Shown here one piece after another: positions 1 through 5,769 of a DNA stretch of 5,798 nt. Position numbers and translations under genes: made by a program. Every line of letters begins with the position of its first letter. The first letter of the stretch is position 1. Below the pieces are notes generated by a model that was not told the DNA's origin, ran no database searches, and worked only from the letters and a program-made list of their open reading frames with translations. Source of the stretch: Verrucomicrobiota bacterium (GTDB taxonomy: Bacteria; Verrucomicrobiota; Verrucomicrobiia; Opitutales; Opitutaceae); NCBI GenBank assembly GCA_023457035.1, contig JAEWNN010000208.1:1-5798 (forward strand), in the 5' to 3' direction.

Positions 1-2309
1 GCCGCCGAGTAGAAGCCCATCGGCTGGTTGTTGAGCAGCGCCGCGAAGAACTCCGCCGGGCGGTGCACCTTCAGCCACGCCGAGCTGTACGCGATCAACG
101 CGAACGAGAGCGCGTGCGACTCCGGAAAACCGTACAAGGCGAACGACGCGAGCGAGCGCAGCAGGTACTCGATCGCCGGCTCGCTCACGGCGTTGCGCCG
201 CAGCGCGTCGCGCAGCTTCCGGCCCATGCGCTCCATGCGCTCGGTCGAGCGCGTGAAGCCGATCGCGCGGCGCAATTCGTCGGCCTCGGCGGCGGTGAAT
301 CCGCCGAGCTCCATCGCGATGCGCAGGATCTGCTCCTGGAAGAGCACCACGCCGAGCGTGCGCTCGAGGATCGGCTTGATGCGATCGTCCGGATACGTGA
401 TCGGCTCCCGCCCCGCGCGGCGCTCCAGATACGGGTTCACGGCGTCGCCGTGGATCGGCCCGGGCCGGATGATCGCGACCTCGACGGCGAGGTCGTAGAA
501 ATTCTCCGGCTTCATCCGCGGCAACGTCGCCATCTGCGCGCGGCTCTCGATCTGGAACACGCCGATCGTGTCCGCCTCCTGCATGAGCTTGAAGGTCGCG
601 GGATCGTCCTTGGGGATCTGCGCGAGGTCGACCGGCTCGCCGTTGCGCGCGCACAGCTCGAGCGATTCCTGCAGCACCGCCATCATGCCGAGCCCGAGCA
701 GGTCGACCTTCACCAGGCCCATGTCCTCGCAGTCGGACTTGTCCCACTGGAGCACGGAGCGGCCAGGCATGCGGGCGTTCTCCAGCGGCACGTACTGGTC
801 GAGCGCGCCGGCGCAGAGCACCATGCCGCCCGAGTGTTGCCCGAGGTGCCGCGGCAGCCCGTGCACCATCCGGCAGGTGTCGACCAGCACGCGGAAACGC
901 GGGTGCGCACGCGCGACGCCGGCCGTGACGAGCTGCTGCTCGAGCTGGATCGTCTCCGGAAAATCGCCGTGGTGGTAGAGGCTGGAGAAACGGTCGAGCA
1001 CGTCGTCCGGCAGCCCGAGCGCCTTGCCGACCTCGCGCATCGCGCTTCGTCCCCGGAAGGTGATCACGTTGGCCGTCATCGCCGCGCCGCGCCGGCCGTA
1101 GCGCTCGTACAGGAGCTGGATCATCTCCTCGCGGCGTTCGCGGCTGGGCAGATCGAGATCGATGTCGGGCCAGTCGGTGCGGCCCTCCGAAAGGAAACGC
1201 TCGAAGAGCAGCTTCTGGCCGATCGGGTCGACCGCGGTGATGCCGAGCGCGTAGCAGACCGCGCTGTTCGCCGCCGAGCCACGGCCCTGCACGAGCGTGC
1301 CACGTTCGCGGGCTGTGCGGCACAGATCCCACACGATCAGGAAGTATCCGCAGAACCCCAGCCGCGCGATCAACGCCAGCTCGTGGTCGAGCTGCCGCCG
1401 CACCTCCGGCGTGATCGTGCCGTAGCGTTGCCGCGCGCCGGCATCGGTCTGCTTGCGTAGCCACGATTCCTGCGACTCGCCCGCCGGCACCGGGAAGTCC
1501 GGGAAACGGTAACCGAGGTCGGCGAGCGTGAACTCGAGCCGCGCCGCGAGTCGCCCCGTGTTCGCCACCGCCTCCGGCAGGTCGGCGAAGAGCGCCGCCA
1601 TCTCCGCCGCGGACTTGAGGCGCCGCTCGGCGTTGGGCGCGAGCCGGCGGCCGGCGCGGTCGAGCGTAGTGTGTTCTCGAAGACACGCGAACACGTCGCT
1701 CACGCACCGCTCGGCCGCCGTGGCGTGCAGCACGCCGTTGGTCGCCAGCAACGGCAGCCCGCGCGCCTGCGCCCACGCGACGAGCGTCTCATTCTCGACC
1801 TCCTCGCCGGGCACGAGATGGCGCTGCAACTCCACGTACAACCGCTCGCGCCCGAAGATCGCCTCCAACCGCGCGCCCGCCTCGGCCGCCGCGGCGTCGC
1901 CGGCCGTGCGCCAAGCGCGCCGGAGAGGCCCGTCCTCGTCGCCGGTGAGCGCGATCAGGCCGGTGCTGCGCTCCGCGAGTTCGCTCCACGCCACCCTGCC
2001 CTCGCCCTTCTCGGCGCGCAGATTCGCCGTGGTGAGCAGCGCACCGATCGTCTGGTAACCCGCTCGCGTCGCCGCGAGCACCGGCAACGCGCTGCCGTCC
2101 TCCATCGGCAGCTCCGCGCCGACAAGCGCGCGCACGCCGGCCTCCTTCGCCGTCTGGTGCAGCCGCACCGAACCGTACACACCGCCGCGGTCGCACAGCG
2201 CCACCGCCGGCAGTTGCAGCCGCGCCGCCTCTCGCGCGAGTGCCTCCGGCGCCGACCCGCCGCGCAACCACGAGAACGCACTGCGCGCATGGAGCTCGAC
2301 GTAGTCCAT
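1..2309 (-). CDS. dnaE2: DnaE2, error-prone DNA polymerase III alpha-type subunit (3' end outside window)
   Basis: C-family DNA polymerase that carries out SOS-induced translesion synthesis with ImuA and ImuB. Read on the minus strand, the frame is open for 769 codons without a stop and runs off the window at position 1, so the C-terminal part (probably about 300 residues including the OB-fold) is missing. The start is MDYVELHARSAFSWLRGG, the typical DnaE2 opening of the PHP domain; the usual HxH is HAR here, so the PHP site looks degenerate. The polymerase core has QGRGSAANSAVCYALG (341-356), PDIDLDL with the putative catalytic D382 and D384, and VKVDLLGLG with the third acid D536. Further family hallmarks are DTIGVFQIESRAQM (580-593) and GFPESHALSFA (727-737). 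The ATG shares its A with the imuB TGA (TGATG), implying translational coupling. The catalytic assignment is by motif comparison with E. coli DnaE. The family call is very secure; the alternative, replicative DnaE1, is disfavoured by the motifs and the imuAB context. Confidence 0.96.
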   Translation of the reverse strand, partial: MDYVELHARSAFSWLRGGSAPEALAREAARLQLPAVALCDRGGVYGSVRLHQTAKEAGVRALVGAELPMEDGSALPVLAATRAGYQTIGALLTTANLRAEKGEGRVAWSELAERSTGLIALTGDEDGPLRRAWRTAGDAAAAEAGARLEAIFGRERLYVELQRHLVPGEEVENETLVAWAQARGLPLLATNGVLHATAAERCVSDVFACLREHTTLDRAGRRLAPNAERRLKSAAEMAALFADLPEAVANTGRLAARLEFTLADLGYRFPDFPVPAGESQESWLRKQTDAGARQRYGTITPEVRRQLDHELALIARLGFCGYFLIVWDLCRTARERGTLVQGRGSAANSAVCYALGITAVDPIGQKLLFERFLSEGRTDWPDIDLDLPSRERREEMIQLLYERYGRRGAAMTANVITFRGRSAMREVGKALGLPDDVLDRFSSLYHHGDFPETIQLEQQLVTAGVARAHPRFRVLVDTCRMVHGLPRHLGQHSGGMVLCAGALDQYVPLENARMPGRSVLQWDKSDCEDMGLVKVDLLGLGMMAVLQESLELCARNGEPVDLAQIPKDDPATFKLMQEADTIGVFQIESRAQMATLPRMKPENFYDLAVEVAIIRPGPIHGDAVNPYLERRAGREPITYPDDRIKPILERTLGVVLFQEQILRIAMELGGFTAAEADELRRAIGFTRSTERMERMGRKLRDALRRNAVSEPAIEYLLRSLASFALYGFPESHALSFALIAYSSAWLKVHRPAEFFAALLNNQPMGFYSA

Positions 2310-3778
2310 CAGTCCAGCGCCCCCTCGACGCTCCAGCCGGAGCCCTCGCTACGTGCGAGCTGGTAGAGCCCGCCGCCCGCGAGTTCCACGTGCCACACCT
2401 CCACCGCCCAGCCGTCGGGCCGCCACCAGTCGCCACTGCTGCGCCACGGTCCGCGCGCGGCCCGCACCGCGTCGCGCACCCCGGCGGACTCCACGCGCAC
2501 CGGACGCTCGTCCACCACGTCCACGCGGGCCGGCCACGCCGGCCGGAACCGGCGCAACGTGAACCCGCGGAGCGGATGCACCGGCGCCGCCTCGGGCGCG
2601 GGCACCGTGTCGCCGGGTTTCTCCACCGCGAACGCGTCGGGCCGGTAGGTGTCGAGCGGCATGGGCGTGCCGACGCGCCCCTCGCCCACGATCGCGGCCA
2701 GCCGTGCGAGGTTGTCCCAGAACACCGCCGGATCGCGCAGGCCCGTGTCGAAGAGCCCGCTCTGTTTCTGCGGCGGACGCCCCGGCGTCGCCACCAGCCG
2801 GGCACCGACGACACGCGCCTCGGTGCGCACCGTCTCGAGGTGCGACTGGAGTACGCGCATCCAGCTGTCGACGTCGGTGCCCGGCTCGGGCAGGCGCAGT
2901 TCGCGGCGGTTGTCGGTCTCGTCCTCGAGGAGCAGCGTGAACGTGAGCGCTTCCGCCGCGAGCCCCTCGGCGCGCAGCTCGAGCGCCACGCATTCGGCGA
3001 AACGCCGCAGCCGGAACAGCAGCGGCTCCAGCGACTCGATCGGCGGCTCGTAGTCCCACGCGGCAGCGAAGCTGCGCGCCGGTTGCGCGAGCCGGAGCGG
3101 TCGCGTCGCCTCGCCCGCCGCGCGTTCCCAGAGCTGCACGCCCTCGACGCCGAGCCGCTGGCCCACCTCGCCCTTCGCGAGCGCCGTCAGCTCGCCGCAG
3201 GTGCGAATCCCCCACCCCTGCAGGATCGCCGCGTGTGCCGGCGTGGGCTCCGCGAATGCGAGCGGGAGCGGCGCAAGAAATCCGCCCAGTTCCTCGACCA
3301 TGAGGAGCGGCGCGGCGCAGCGCGCTGCATAGAACGCCGTCTGCGGCGTGGCCGCCGCACCGCCACGAGCGGGCAGGCCGGCGGCGGCGAGCTCGGCGAG
3401 CGCTGCGCGCATCCGTTTCTCGGTGTCAGCGGCGTCGGCGCCCTGCAGGTCGACCGTCGCGCAACCCGCCGCGGTGAACTCGACGCGCGGCGAGAGTGTG
3501 AACGCCGCGGCAAGCAGCAGGCGGTTGGCCTCGATCTCCGCCGACGGGTCGCGCGGCCGCAGCGCGATGCCCGGGCAACGCGCCAGCGCCAGCGTGGCGG
3601 CGATCCCGGGCACGGCCCCGCGCGCCTCGGCGGAGACCGCGACCACCGTCGCCTTGCGCCCCTCACCCTCAACCAGCGCCACCGGCACGCGCGCCAGCGA
3701 CGGATCGCCGCGCCGCAGCGCGTGCAGCGCGAAGTCCGGCACCAGCAGCACGGCGAAACGTGGAGCGGAGTCGGTCAT
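2309..3778 (-). CDS. imuB: ImuB, catalytically inactive Y-family polymerase homologue (mutasome clamp adaptor)
   Basis: A 489-residue protein related to Y-family (DinB/UmuC) polymerases. In the characterised ImuB family it does not polymerise; it docks on the beta clamp and binds ImuA and DnaE2. The N-terminus (FAVLLVPDFALHALRR, residues 8-23) replaces the first catalytic Asp of DinB with Val13. The region matching SIDE in the SIDEAYLDV motif reads AAGC (103-106), so the Asp-Glu pair is also lost. A palm/fingers-like part and a little-finger-like part (roughly to residue 330) are followed by QSGLF (339-343), a good match to the QxxLF clamp-binding pentapeptide, then a C-terminal tail of about 145 residues. 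I chose the ATG at 3776-3778 (MTDSAPRF) because homology begins there; an in-frame ATG at 3803-3805 would add nine residues. Only weak Shine-Dalgarno-like GGA and GAG lie upstream. The TGA overlaps the dnaE2 ATG by one base. No LexA box is visible in the upstream gap. Confidence 0.94.
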   Translation of the reverse strand: MTDSAPRFAVLLVPDFALHALRRGDPSLARVPVALVEGEGRKATVVAVSAEARGAVPGIAATLALARCPGIALRPRDPSAEIEANRLLLAAAFTLSPRVEFTAAGCATVDLQGADAADTEKRMRAALAELAAAGLPARGGAAATPQTAFYAARCAAPLLMVEELGGFLAPLPLAFAEPTPAHAAILQGWGIRTCGELTALAKGEVGQRLGVEGVQLWERAAGEATRPLRLAQPARSFAAAWDYEPPIESLEPLLFRLRRFAECVALELRAEGLAAEALTFTLLLEDETDNRRELRLPEPGTDVDSWMRVLQSHLETVRTEARVVGARLVATPGRPPQKQSGLFDTGLRDPAVFWDNLARLAAIVGEGRVGTPMPLDTYRPDAFAVEKPGDTVPAPEAAPVHPLRGFTLRRFRPAWPARVDVVDERPVRVESAGVRDAVRAARGPWRSSGDWWRPDGWAVEVWHVELAGGGLYQLARSEGSGWSVEGALD

Positions 3779-3830
3779 GGTCTCATCGTTCCAGCGATGG
3801 CGCATCGCCCGCGGATGGTTGCGACACCCC

Positions 3831-3856
3831 GTAGGTCCGGTCTCCGACCGGACGCG
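3831..3856 (+). repeat. REP-like hairpin 1 (GTAG-headed, 8-bp stem)
   Basis: GTAG at 3831-3834 is followed by arms GTCCGGTC (3835-3842) and GACCGGAC (3846-3853), perfectly complementary, around a TCC loop, then GCG. It pairs in inverted orientation with hairpin 2. Confidence 0.82.
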
Positions 3857-3891
3857 TTCGGCCCATGCTGTCCCCTGCGGCTCGCGCCCAG

Positions 3892-3917
3892 GGCGACCGG
3901 TCGGAGACCGGTCCTAC
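3892..3917 (-). repeat. REP-like hairpin 2 (inverse partner of hairpin 1)
   Basis: On the minus strand this reads GTAG (3914-3917), GACCGGTC, TCC, GACCGGTC, GCC. It is nearly identical to hairpin 1. The second stem pair is A-T here instead of T-A, a change on both arms that preserves pairing. A 35-nt spacer separates it from hairpin 1. Confidence 0.82.
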
Positions 3918-3921
3918 TCGG

Positions 3922-3952
3922 CTACCCGCAAGCGTACCTCGCTTGCGGGTAG
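3922..3952. repeat. 13-bp perfect hairpin of a different sequence family
   Basis: Arms CTACCCGCAAGCG (3922-3934) and CGCTTGCGGGTAG (3940-3952) are perfectly complementary over 13 bp with a 5-nt loop (TACCT). It sits between the two REP-like pairs, and its right arm supplies the GTAG foot of hairpin 3. Its loop and stem do not match the TCC-loop family. No T-run follows on either strand, so a classical intrinsic terminator is not supported. Confidence 0.8.
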
Positions 3953-3976
3953 GGACGTTTCTCCGGAACGTCCGCC
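3949..3976 (+). repeat. REP-like hairpin 3 (GTAG-headed, 9-bp stem with one wobble)
   Basis: GTAG at 3949-3952, then arms GGACGTTTC (3953-3961) and GGAACGTCC (3965-3973) around a TCC loop, then GCC. One G-T wobble lies near the loop. The design matches hairpins 1 and 2 although the stem sequence differs. Confidence 0.78.
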
Positions 3977-4024
3977 CTCGGTTCCGCGCGACCAACTCAT
4001 TCCCTGCCAGACACAGGCAACGGT

Positions 4025-4052
4025 CGCGGCGGTTTCGGAGAAACCGCCCTAC
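4025..4052 (-). repeat. REP-like hairpin 4 (inverse partner of hairpin 3)
   Basis: On the minus strand it reads GTAG (4049-4052), arm GGCGGTTTC, loop TCC, arm GAAACCGCC, then GCG. The 9-bp stem is perfect. It lies 48 nt from hairpin 3 in opposite orientation and 26 nt from the imuA stop codon. Confidence 0.8.
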
Positions 4053-4078
4053 CATCGGAAAACGGCGCCCCATCGTCT

Positions 4079-4741
4079 TCATCCCGCCAACTCCTCGAAC
4101 GCGACGACGTCGGCGCGATGGCCGCGGTCGAGTTCCACTTCAAGTTCACCGACCAGCTCGACCTGCGGGCGCCACGCGGCGTCCAGCCCGAGCGGTTCGC
4201 GCAGCACCAGCCGCCACGGCACCGCGGGCACGAGCGGCCGGTCGGTGCGGACGAGCACCGCGCCGCCGCCGCGGGCCGCATGGTGCAGGCGATGCCAGAC
4301 CGTGGCCGGCGTGCGACGCAGCACGCGCTCGGCGCAGCCGCCGAGATCGAGCACGACCACCGCATAGTTCGCATCGCGCACAAGCAGATCGGCAGCGGCG
4401 AGCGTCTGCTCCAGATTCGCGCAACGCACCCAGACGAGGTGCCGCAACGCGTCGGCCGAAAACGCCTCGGGGGCGAAGGTGTCGGCGGCGTCGACCAGCG
4501 CCACGCGTTGCCGGGCCGCGCGCGCCGTGCGCAGGAGCTGCGCGAGGACCGACTGCCCGCCGCAGCCCGGAGTTTCGACGACCAGCTCGGTCAGCCGCCC
4601 GATCGGTAGTCCGCCGCCCAGCGCCTCATCGAGCGCCGCGACACCCGTGGGCACGCCGCCGACCGGTTTCCCAGCGGCTTGGGGAAAACGAGCGGCAAGC
4701 ATCTGCCGCAAATCGGCGACTGACGGGTGGGGGCGGGACAT
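4079..4741 (-). CDS. imuA: ImuA, RecA-like SOS mutagenesis protein
   Basis: A 220-residue RecA/SulA-superfamily protein, the ImuA partner of ImuB and DnaE2 in the mutasome. In characterised systems ImuA binds ImuB and influences RecA and access of DnaE2 to damaged DNA. The fold is suggested by VPTGVAALDEALGGGLPIGR (30-49), the segment leading into the ATP site in RecA-like proteins, and by the hydrophobic Walker B-like strand YAVVVLDLGG (126-135) with D132. The Walker A position reads TPGCGGQS (57-64), with Gln63 where RecA has the essential Lys, so ATP hydrolysis is doubtful; divergence at this site is common in ImuA-type proteins. The start at 4739-4741 is the first possible one, because an in-frame stop lies only 12 nt upstream (4754-4756). 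No clear Shine-Dalgarno is seen. It follows lexA after 254 nt and precedes imuB across the hairpin-rich gap. The call rests strongly on the imuB-dnaE2 context as well as the sequence. Confidence 0.9.
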   Translation of the reverse strand: MSRPHPSVADLRQMLAARFPQAAGKPVGGVPTGVAALDEALGGGLPIGRLTELVVETPGCGGQSVLAQLLRTARAARQRVALVDAADTFAPEAFSADALRHLVWVRCANLEQTLAAADLLVRDANYAVVVLDLGGCAERVLRRTPATVWHRLHHAARGGGAVLVRTDRPLVPAVPWRLVLREPLGLDAAWRPQVELVGELEVELDRGHRADVVAFEELAG

Positions 4742-4810
4742 TCCGAGTGGGCGTCATTTCTAGCACCGGGGTTCGGACATCCGTGGGGCGCAGGGGCTTT
4801 CGACGCTCGG

Positions 4811-4837
4811 TCGCCGCAAAGAACTCGACCGCGGCGA
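4811..4837. repeat. inverted repeat upstream of imuA
   Basis: Arms TCGCCGC (4811-4817) and GCGGCGA (4831-4837) are perfectly complementary around a 13-nt loop. No T-run follows on the minus strand, so a lexA terminator role is weak; in such GC-rich DNA it may be chance. Confidence 0.35.
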
Positions 4838-4937
4838 ACCCGCATTGCGACCGATGAAACGCTGCAAAATCCGCACCCAGCCGCGCCAACCGCGATCTTC
4901 CGCGGCCGGAGTACGCGCACGGCTCAGCCACTGGGGA

Positions 4938-4973
4938 CACTTCCGCTCTTTGTTCACTTCGTTTCCTTCTGTC
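4938..4973. repeat. imperfect short tandem repeat, about 9-nt period
   Basis: On the minus strand, successive units read GACAGAAGG, AAACGAAGT, GAACAAAGA and a shifted, weaker GCGGAAGTG, each built around an AAG core. The stretch is purine-rich on that strand and lower in GC than its surroundings, and begins 23 nt after the lexA stop codon. Its function is unknown. Confidence 0.45.
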
Positions 4974-4995
4974 GGACGTCCGTGTTTGCTCTCGC

Positions 4996-5604
4996 TCAGG
5001 CCACGCCGCGCCGCAGCACCCCGACGACCACGCCCTGACACTCGAGCCGCTCGGGCACGATGTCGGCATAACGTTTGTTCTCCGCGCGCAACACCGGGCG
5101 ACCGCGGACGTGGGCGAGACGCTTCAGCGTCGAAGTGGTGCCGTCGACCAGCGCGGCGATGATCTCGCCCACTCGCGGCGCGCGGCGCACCAGCGCGACG
5201 ATGTCGCCGTCGAGGATGTGGGCGTCGATCATCGAGTCGCCCTGCACGCGCAGCGCCCAGAAATCCGCCGGCCGTGCGCGTCTCACGCCGAAGAACGCCG
5301 GATCGATCGCGAGCATTTCCTCCGCCTGCTGCTCCTGCTGCGTCGGCACGCCTGCCGGGATCGCGCCGAAGACCGGGATCTGGAAGAGGTGCCCCTGCAC
5401 CTCGCGCGCCGTCACGCCCCAGCTGCCGTCGACGAGCTGCGAAACCTGGCCCTTCGCCGCGAGCGCCTTGAGGTGGCAGCGCACGGAGTACTGGCTAGCG
5501 AAGCCGAACTGCCGCTGGATCTCGCGCGTCGAGGGAGGGATGGAGTGCTCCTCCTGGTGGGCGCGGATGAAGTCGAGCACGGCCTGCTGTTTCTCAGTAA
5601 GCAT
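4996..5604 (-). CDS. lexA: LexA, SOS response repressor and self-cleaving serine protease
   Basis: A 202-residue LexA, the usual family length. It represses SOS genes and cleaves itself when stimulated by RecA filaments. The N-terminal winged helix-turn-helix (residues 1-65) starts MLTEKQQAVLDFIRAH and contains IPPSTREIQRQFGF (22-35) and the recognition helix around SQYSVRCHLKAL (37-48), which differs from the E. coli SPNAAEEHLKAL at the base-contacting end. The cleavage bond is A84-G85 in GAIPAGVP. The catalytic Ser124 lies in GDSM and the catalytic Lys161 in TLKRL, matching E. coli S119 and K156. I chose the ATG at 5602-5604: homology begins there and the operator lies just upstream. A GTG at 5668-5670 would add 22 unrelated residues encoded through the operator. 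A weak Shine-Dalgarno-like GTGAG sits 4 nt before the ATG, inside the operator. The position upstream of imuA-imuB-dnaE2 in the same direction suggests co-regulation with the mutasome. Confidence 0.96.
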   Translation of the reverse strand: MLTEKQQAVLDFIRAHQEEHSIPPSTREIQRQFGFASQYSVRCHLKALAAKGQVSQLVDGSWGVTAREVQGHLFQIPVFGAIPAGVPTQQEQQAEEMLAIDPAFFGVRRARPADFWALRVQGDSMIDAHILDGDIVALVRRAPRVGEIIAALVDGTTSTLKRLAHVRGRPVLRAENKRYADIVPERLECQGVVVGVLRRGVA

Positions 5605-5624
5605 ACTGCTCACTTGAGCAGTAT
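5603..5624. promoter_or_regulatory. LexA operator (SOS box) overlapping the lexA start codon
   Basis: A perfect 10-bp inverted repeat with a 2-bp centre. Its outer part is TACTG-N10-CAGTA, the same ends as the E. coli SOS-box consensus, and its core is TGCTC-N4-GAGCA, one change per arm from the TGTTC-N4-GAACA motif reported for Verrucomicrobia LexA. The last two bases of the palindrome on the coding strand are the A and T of the lexA ATG. LexA bound here would block both the promoter start region and ribosome access on newly made message, consistent with autorepression. The binding role is inferred from symmetry, position and motif. Confidence 0.9.
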
Positions 5625-5628
5625 CACA
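5620..5628 (-). promoter_or_regulatory. possible extended -10 promoter element of lexA
   Basis: On the minus strand TGT-GATACT resembles an extended -10 (TGn plus a hexamer matching TATAAT at four of six bases). It overlaps the upstream edge of the operator, as expected for a repressed promoter. No properly spaced -35 is visible (a TTGCGC lies only 8 nt upstream), and the implied leader would be very short. Confidence 0.25.
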
Positions 5629-5643
5629 CGAAAGCGCAAGCCT

Positions 5644-5662
5644 CGGTCTTTGGAAAGGACCG
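5644..5662. repeat. small imperfect hairpin upstream of lexA
   Basis: CGGTC (5644-5648) and GACCG (5658-5662) pair, continued by TTT and AAA with one bulged base. It lies 20 nt upstream of the operator and could be chance. Confidence 0.3.
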
Positions 5663-5745
5663 CTGTGCACTCTGAGGTGGACCCCGAACGTGAGACAGCG
5701 GGGACGGGTTGGTTAGTTATGGTCTGAACAGGAAAAGTAAATACT

Positions 5746-5769
5746 GGGGATGGGGTGGAGGGGAAGGGG
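5746..5769 (+). other. G-quadruplex motif upstream of lexA
   Basis: Four runs of GGGG at 5746-5749, 5752-5755, 5760-5763 and 5766-5769 are separated by loops of 2, 4 and 2 nt (AT, TGGA, AA) on the plus strand, i.e. the non-template strand for any rightward transcription and the template strand for lexA. This fits the standard quadruplex pattern. It lies about 140 nt upstream of the lexA start. Folding and function are inferred only. Confidence 0.6.

Larger units (their letters stand above)
3831..4052. repeat. REP-like hairpin array between imuA and imuB (two inverted pairs plus one extra hairpin)
   Basis: The 300-nt gap between the imuA stop and the imuB start contains five strong hairpins in 222 nt. 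Four share one design: GTAG, then an 8-9 bp stem beginning with G, a TCC loop, the returning stem, then GC. They occur as plus (3831-3856), minus (3892-3917), plus (3949-3976) and minus (4025-4052), giving two head-outward pairs of 87 and 104 nt. A GTAG tetranucleotide at the hairpin foot, and pairing of inverted copies, are the hallmarks of REP elements and REPIN/BIME units mobilised by RAYT (TnpA-REP) transposases. The assignment to that class is inference from layout; genome-wide copy number cannot be seen here. In the transcript the hairpins could stabilise or partly terminate the message between imuA and imuB. Confidence 0.8.
4742..4995. other. lexA-imuA intergenic region, no gene seen
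   Basis: This 254-nt stretch has open frames on both strands but none with recognisable protein character or a ribosome site. It contains a 10-bp perfect palindrome CGGACGTCCG (4973-4982), just after the lexA stop, a run of short repeats (4938-4973) and an inverted repeat (4811-4837). I looked for TGTTC-N4-GAACA-type and CTGT-N8-ACAG-type LexA boxes and found only isolated half-sites (GAACA on the minus strand at 4951-4955). Whether imuA has its own promoter here is undecided. Confidence 0.6.

Noticed and set aside
63..1460. Plus-strand open frame of 465 codons opposite dnaE2
   Set aside because: It is the codon-for-codon antisense of dnaE2. In GC-rich genes this antisense phase rarely meets stops. 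The product is Arg/His/Leu/Ala-rich without recognisable domains, whereas the minus strand encodes clear DnaE2 motifs.
2240..3952. Plus-strand open frame of 570 codons opposite imuB
   Set aside because: Also an antisense shadow: Arg-rich low-complexity protein, starts inside dnaE2 and ends inside the REP-like hairpins. imuB on the other strand has family motifs and a clamp-binding site.
3922..3952. Strong hairpin as an intrinsic terminator of imuA
   Set aside because: No run of T follows the stem on the minus strand; the next bases are the neighbouring hairpin.
3831..4052. CRISPR array
   Set aside because: Repeats alternate in orientation, have differing stems and irregular 31-48 nt spacing, with no constant direct repeat and no cas gene in view.
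4626..5069. Minus-strand frame bridging lexA, the intergenic gap and imuA
   Set aside because: It overlaps two well-supported genes in another frame, has no recognisable domain and no ribosome site.
5605..5670. Upstream GTG start giving a 224-residue LexA
   Set aside because: The extra 22 residues do not resemble LexA and would be encoded through the operator; the ATG at 5602-5604 gives the normal LexA N-terminus.
5717..5730. Second LexA box upstream of lexA
   Set aside because: Only one arm (GAACA, 5726-5730) matches; the other arm reads TTATG and matches TGTTC at two of five bases.
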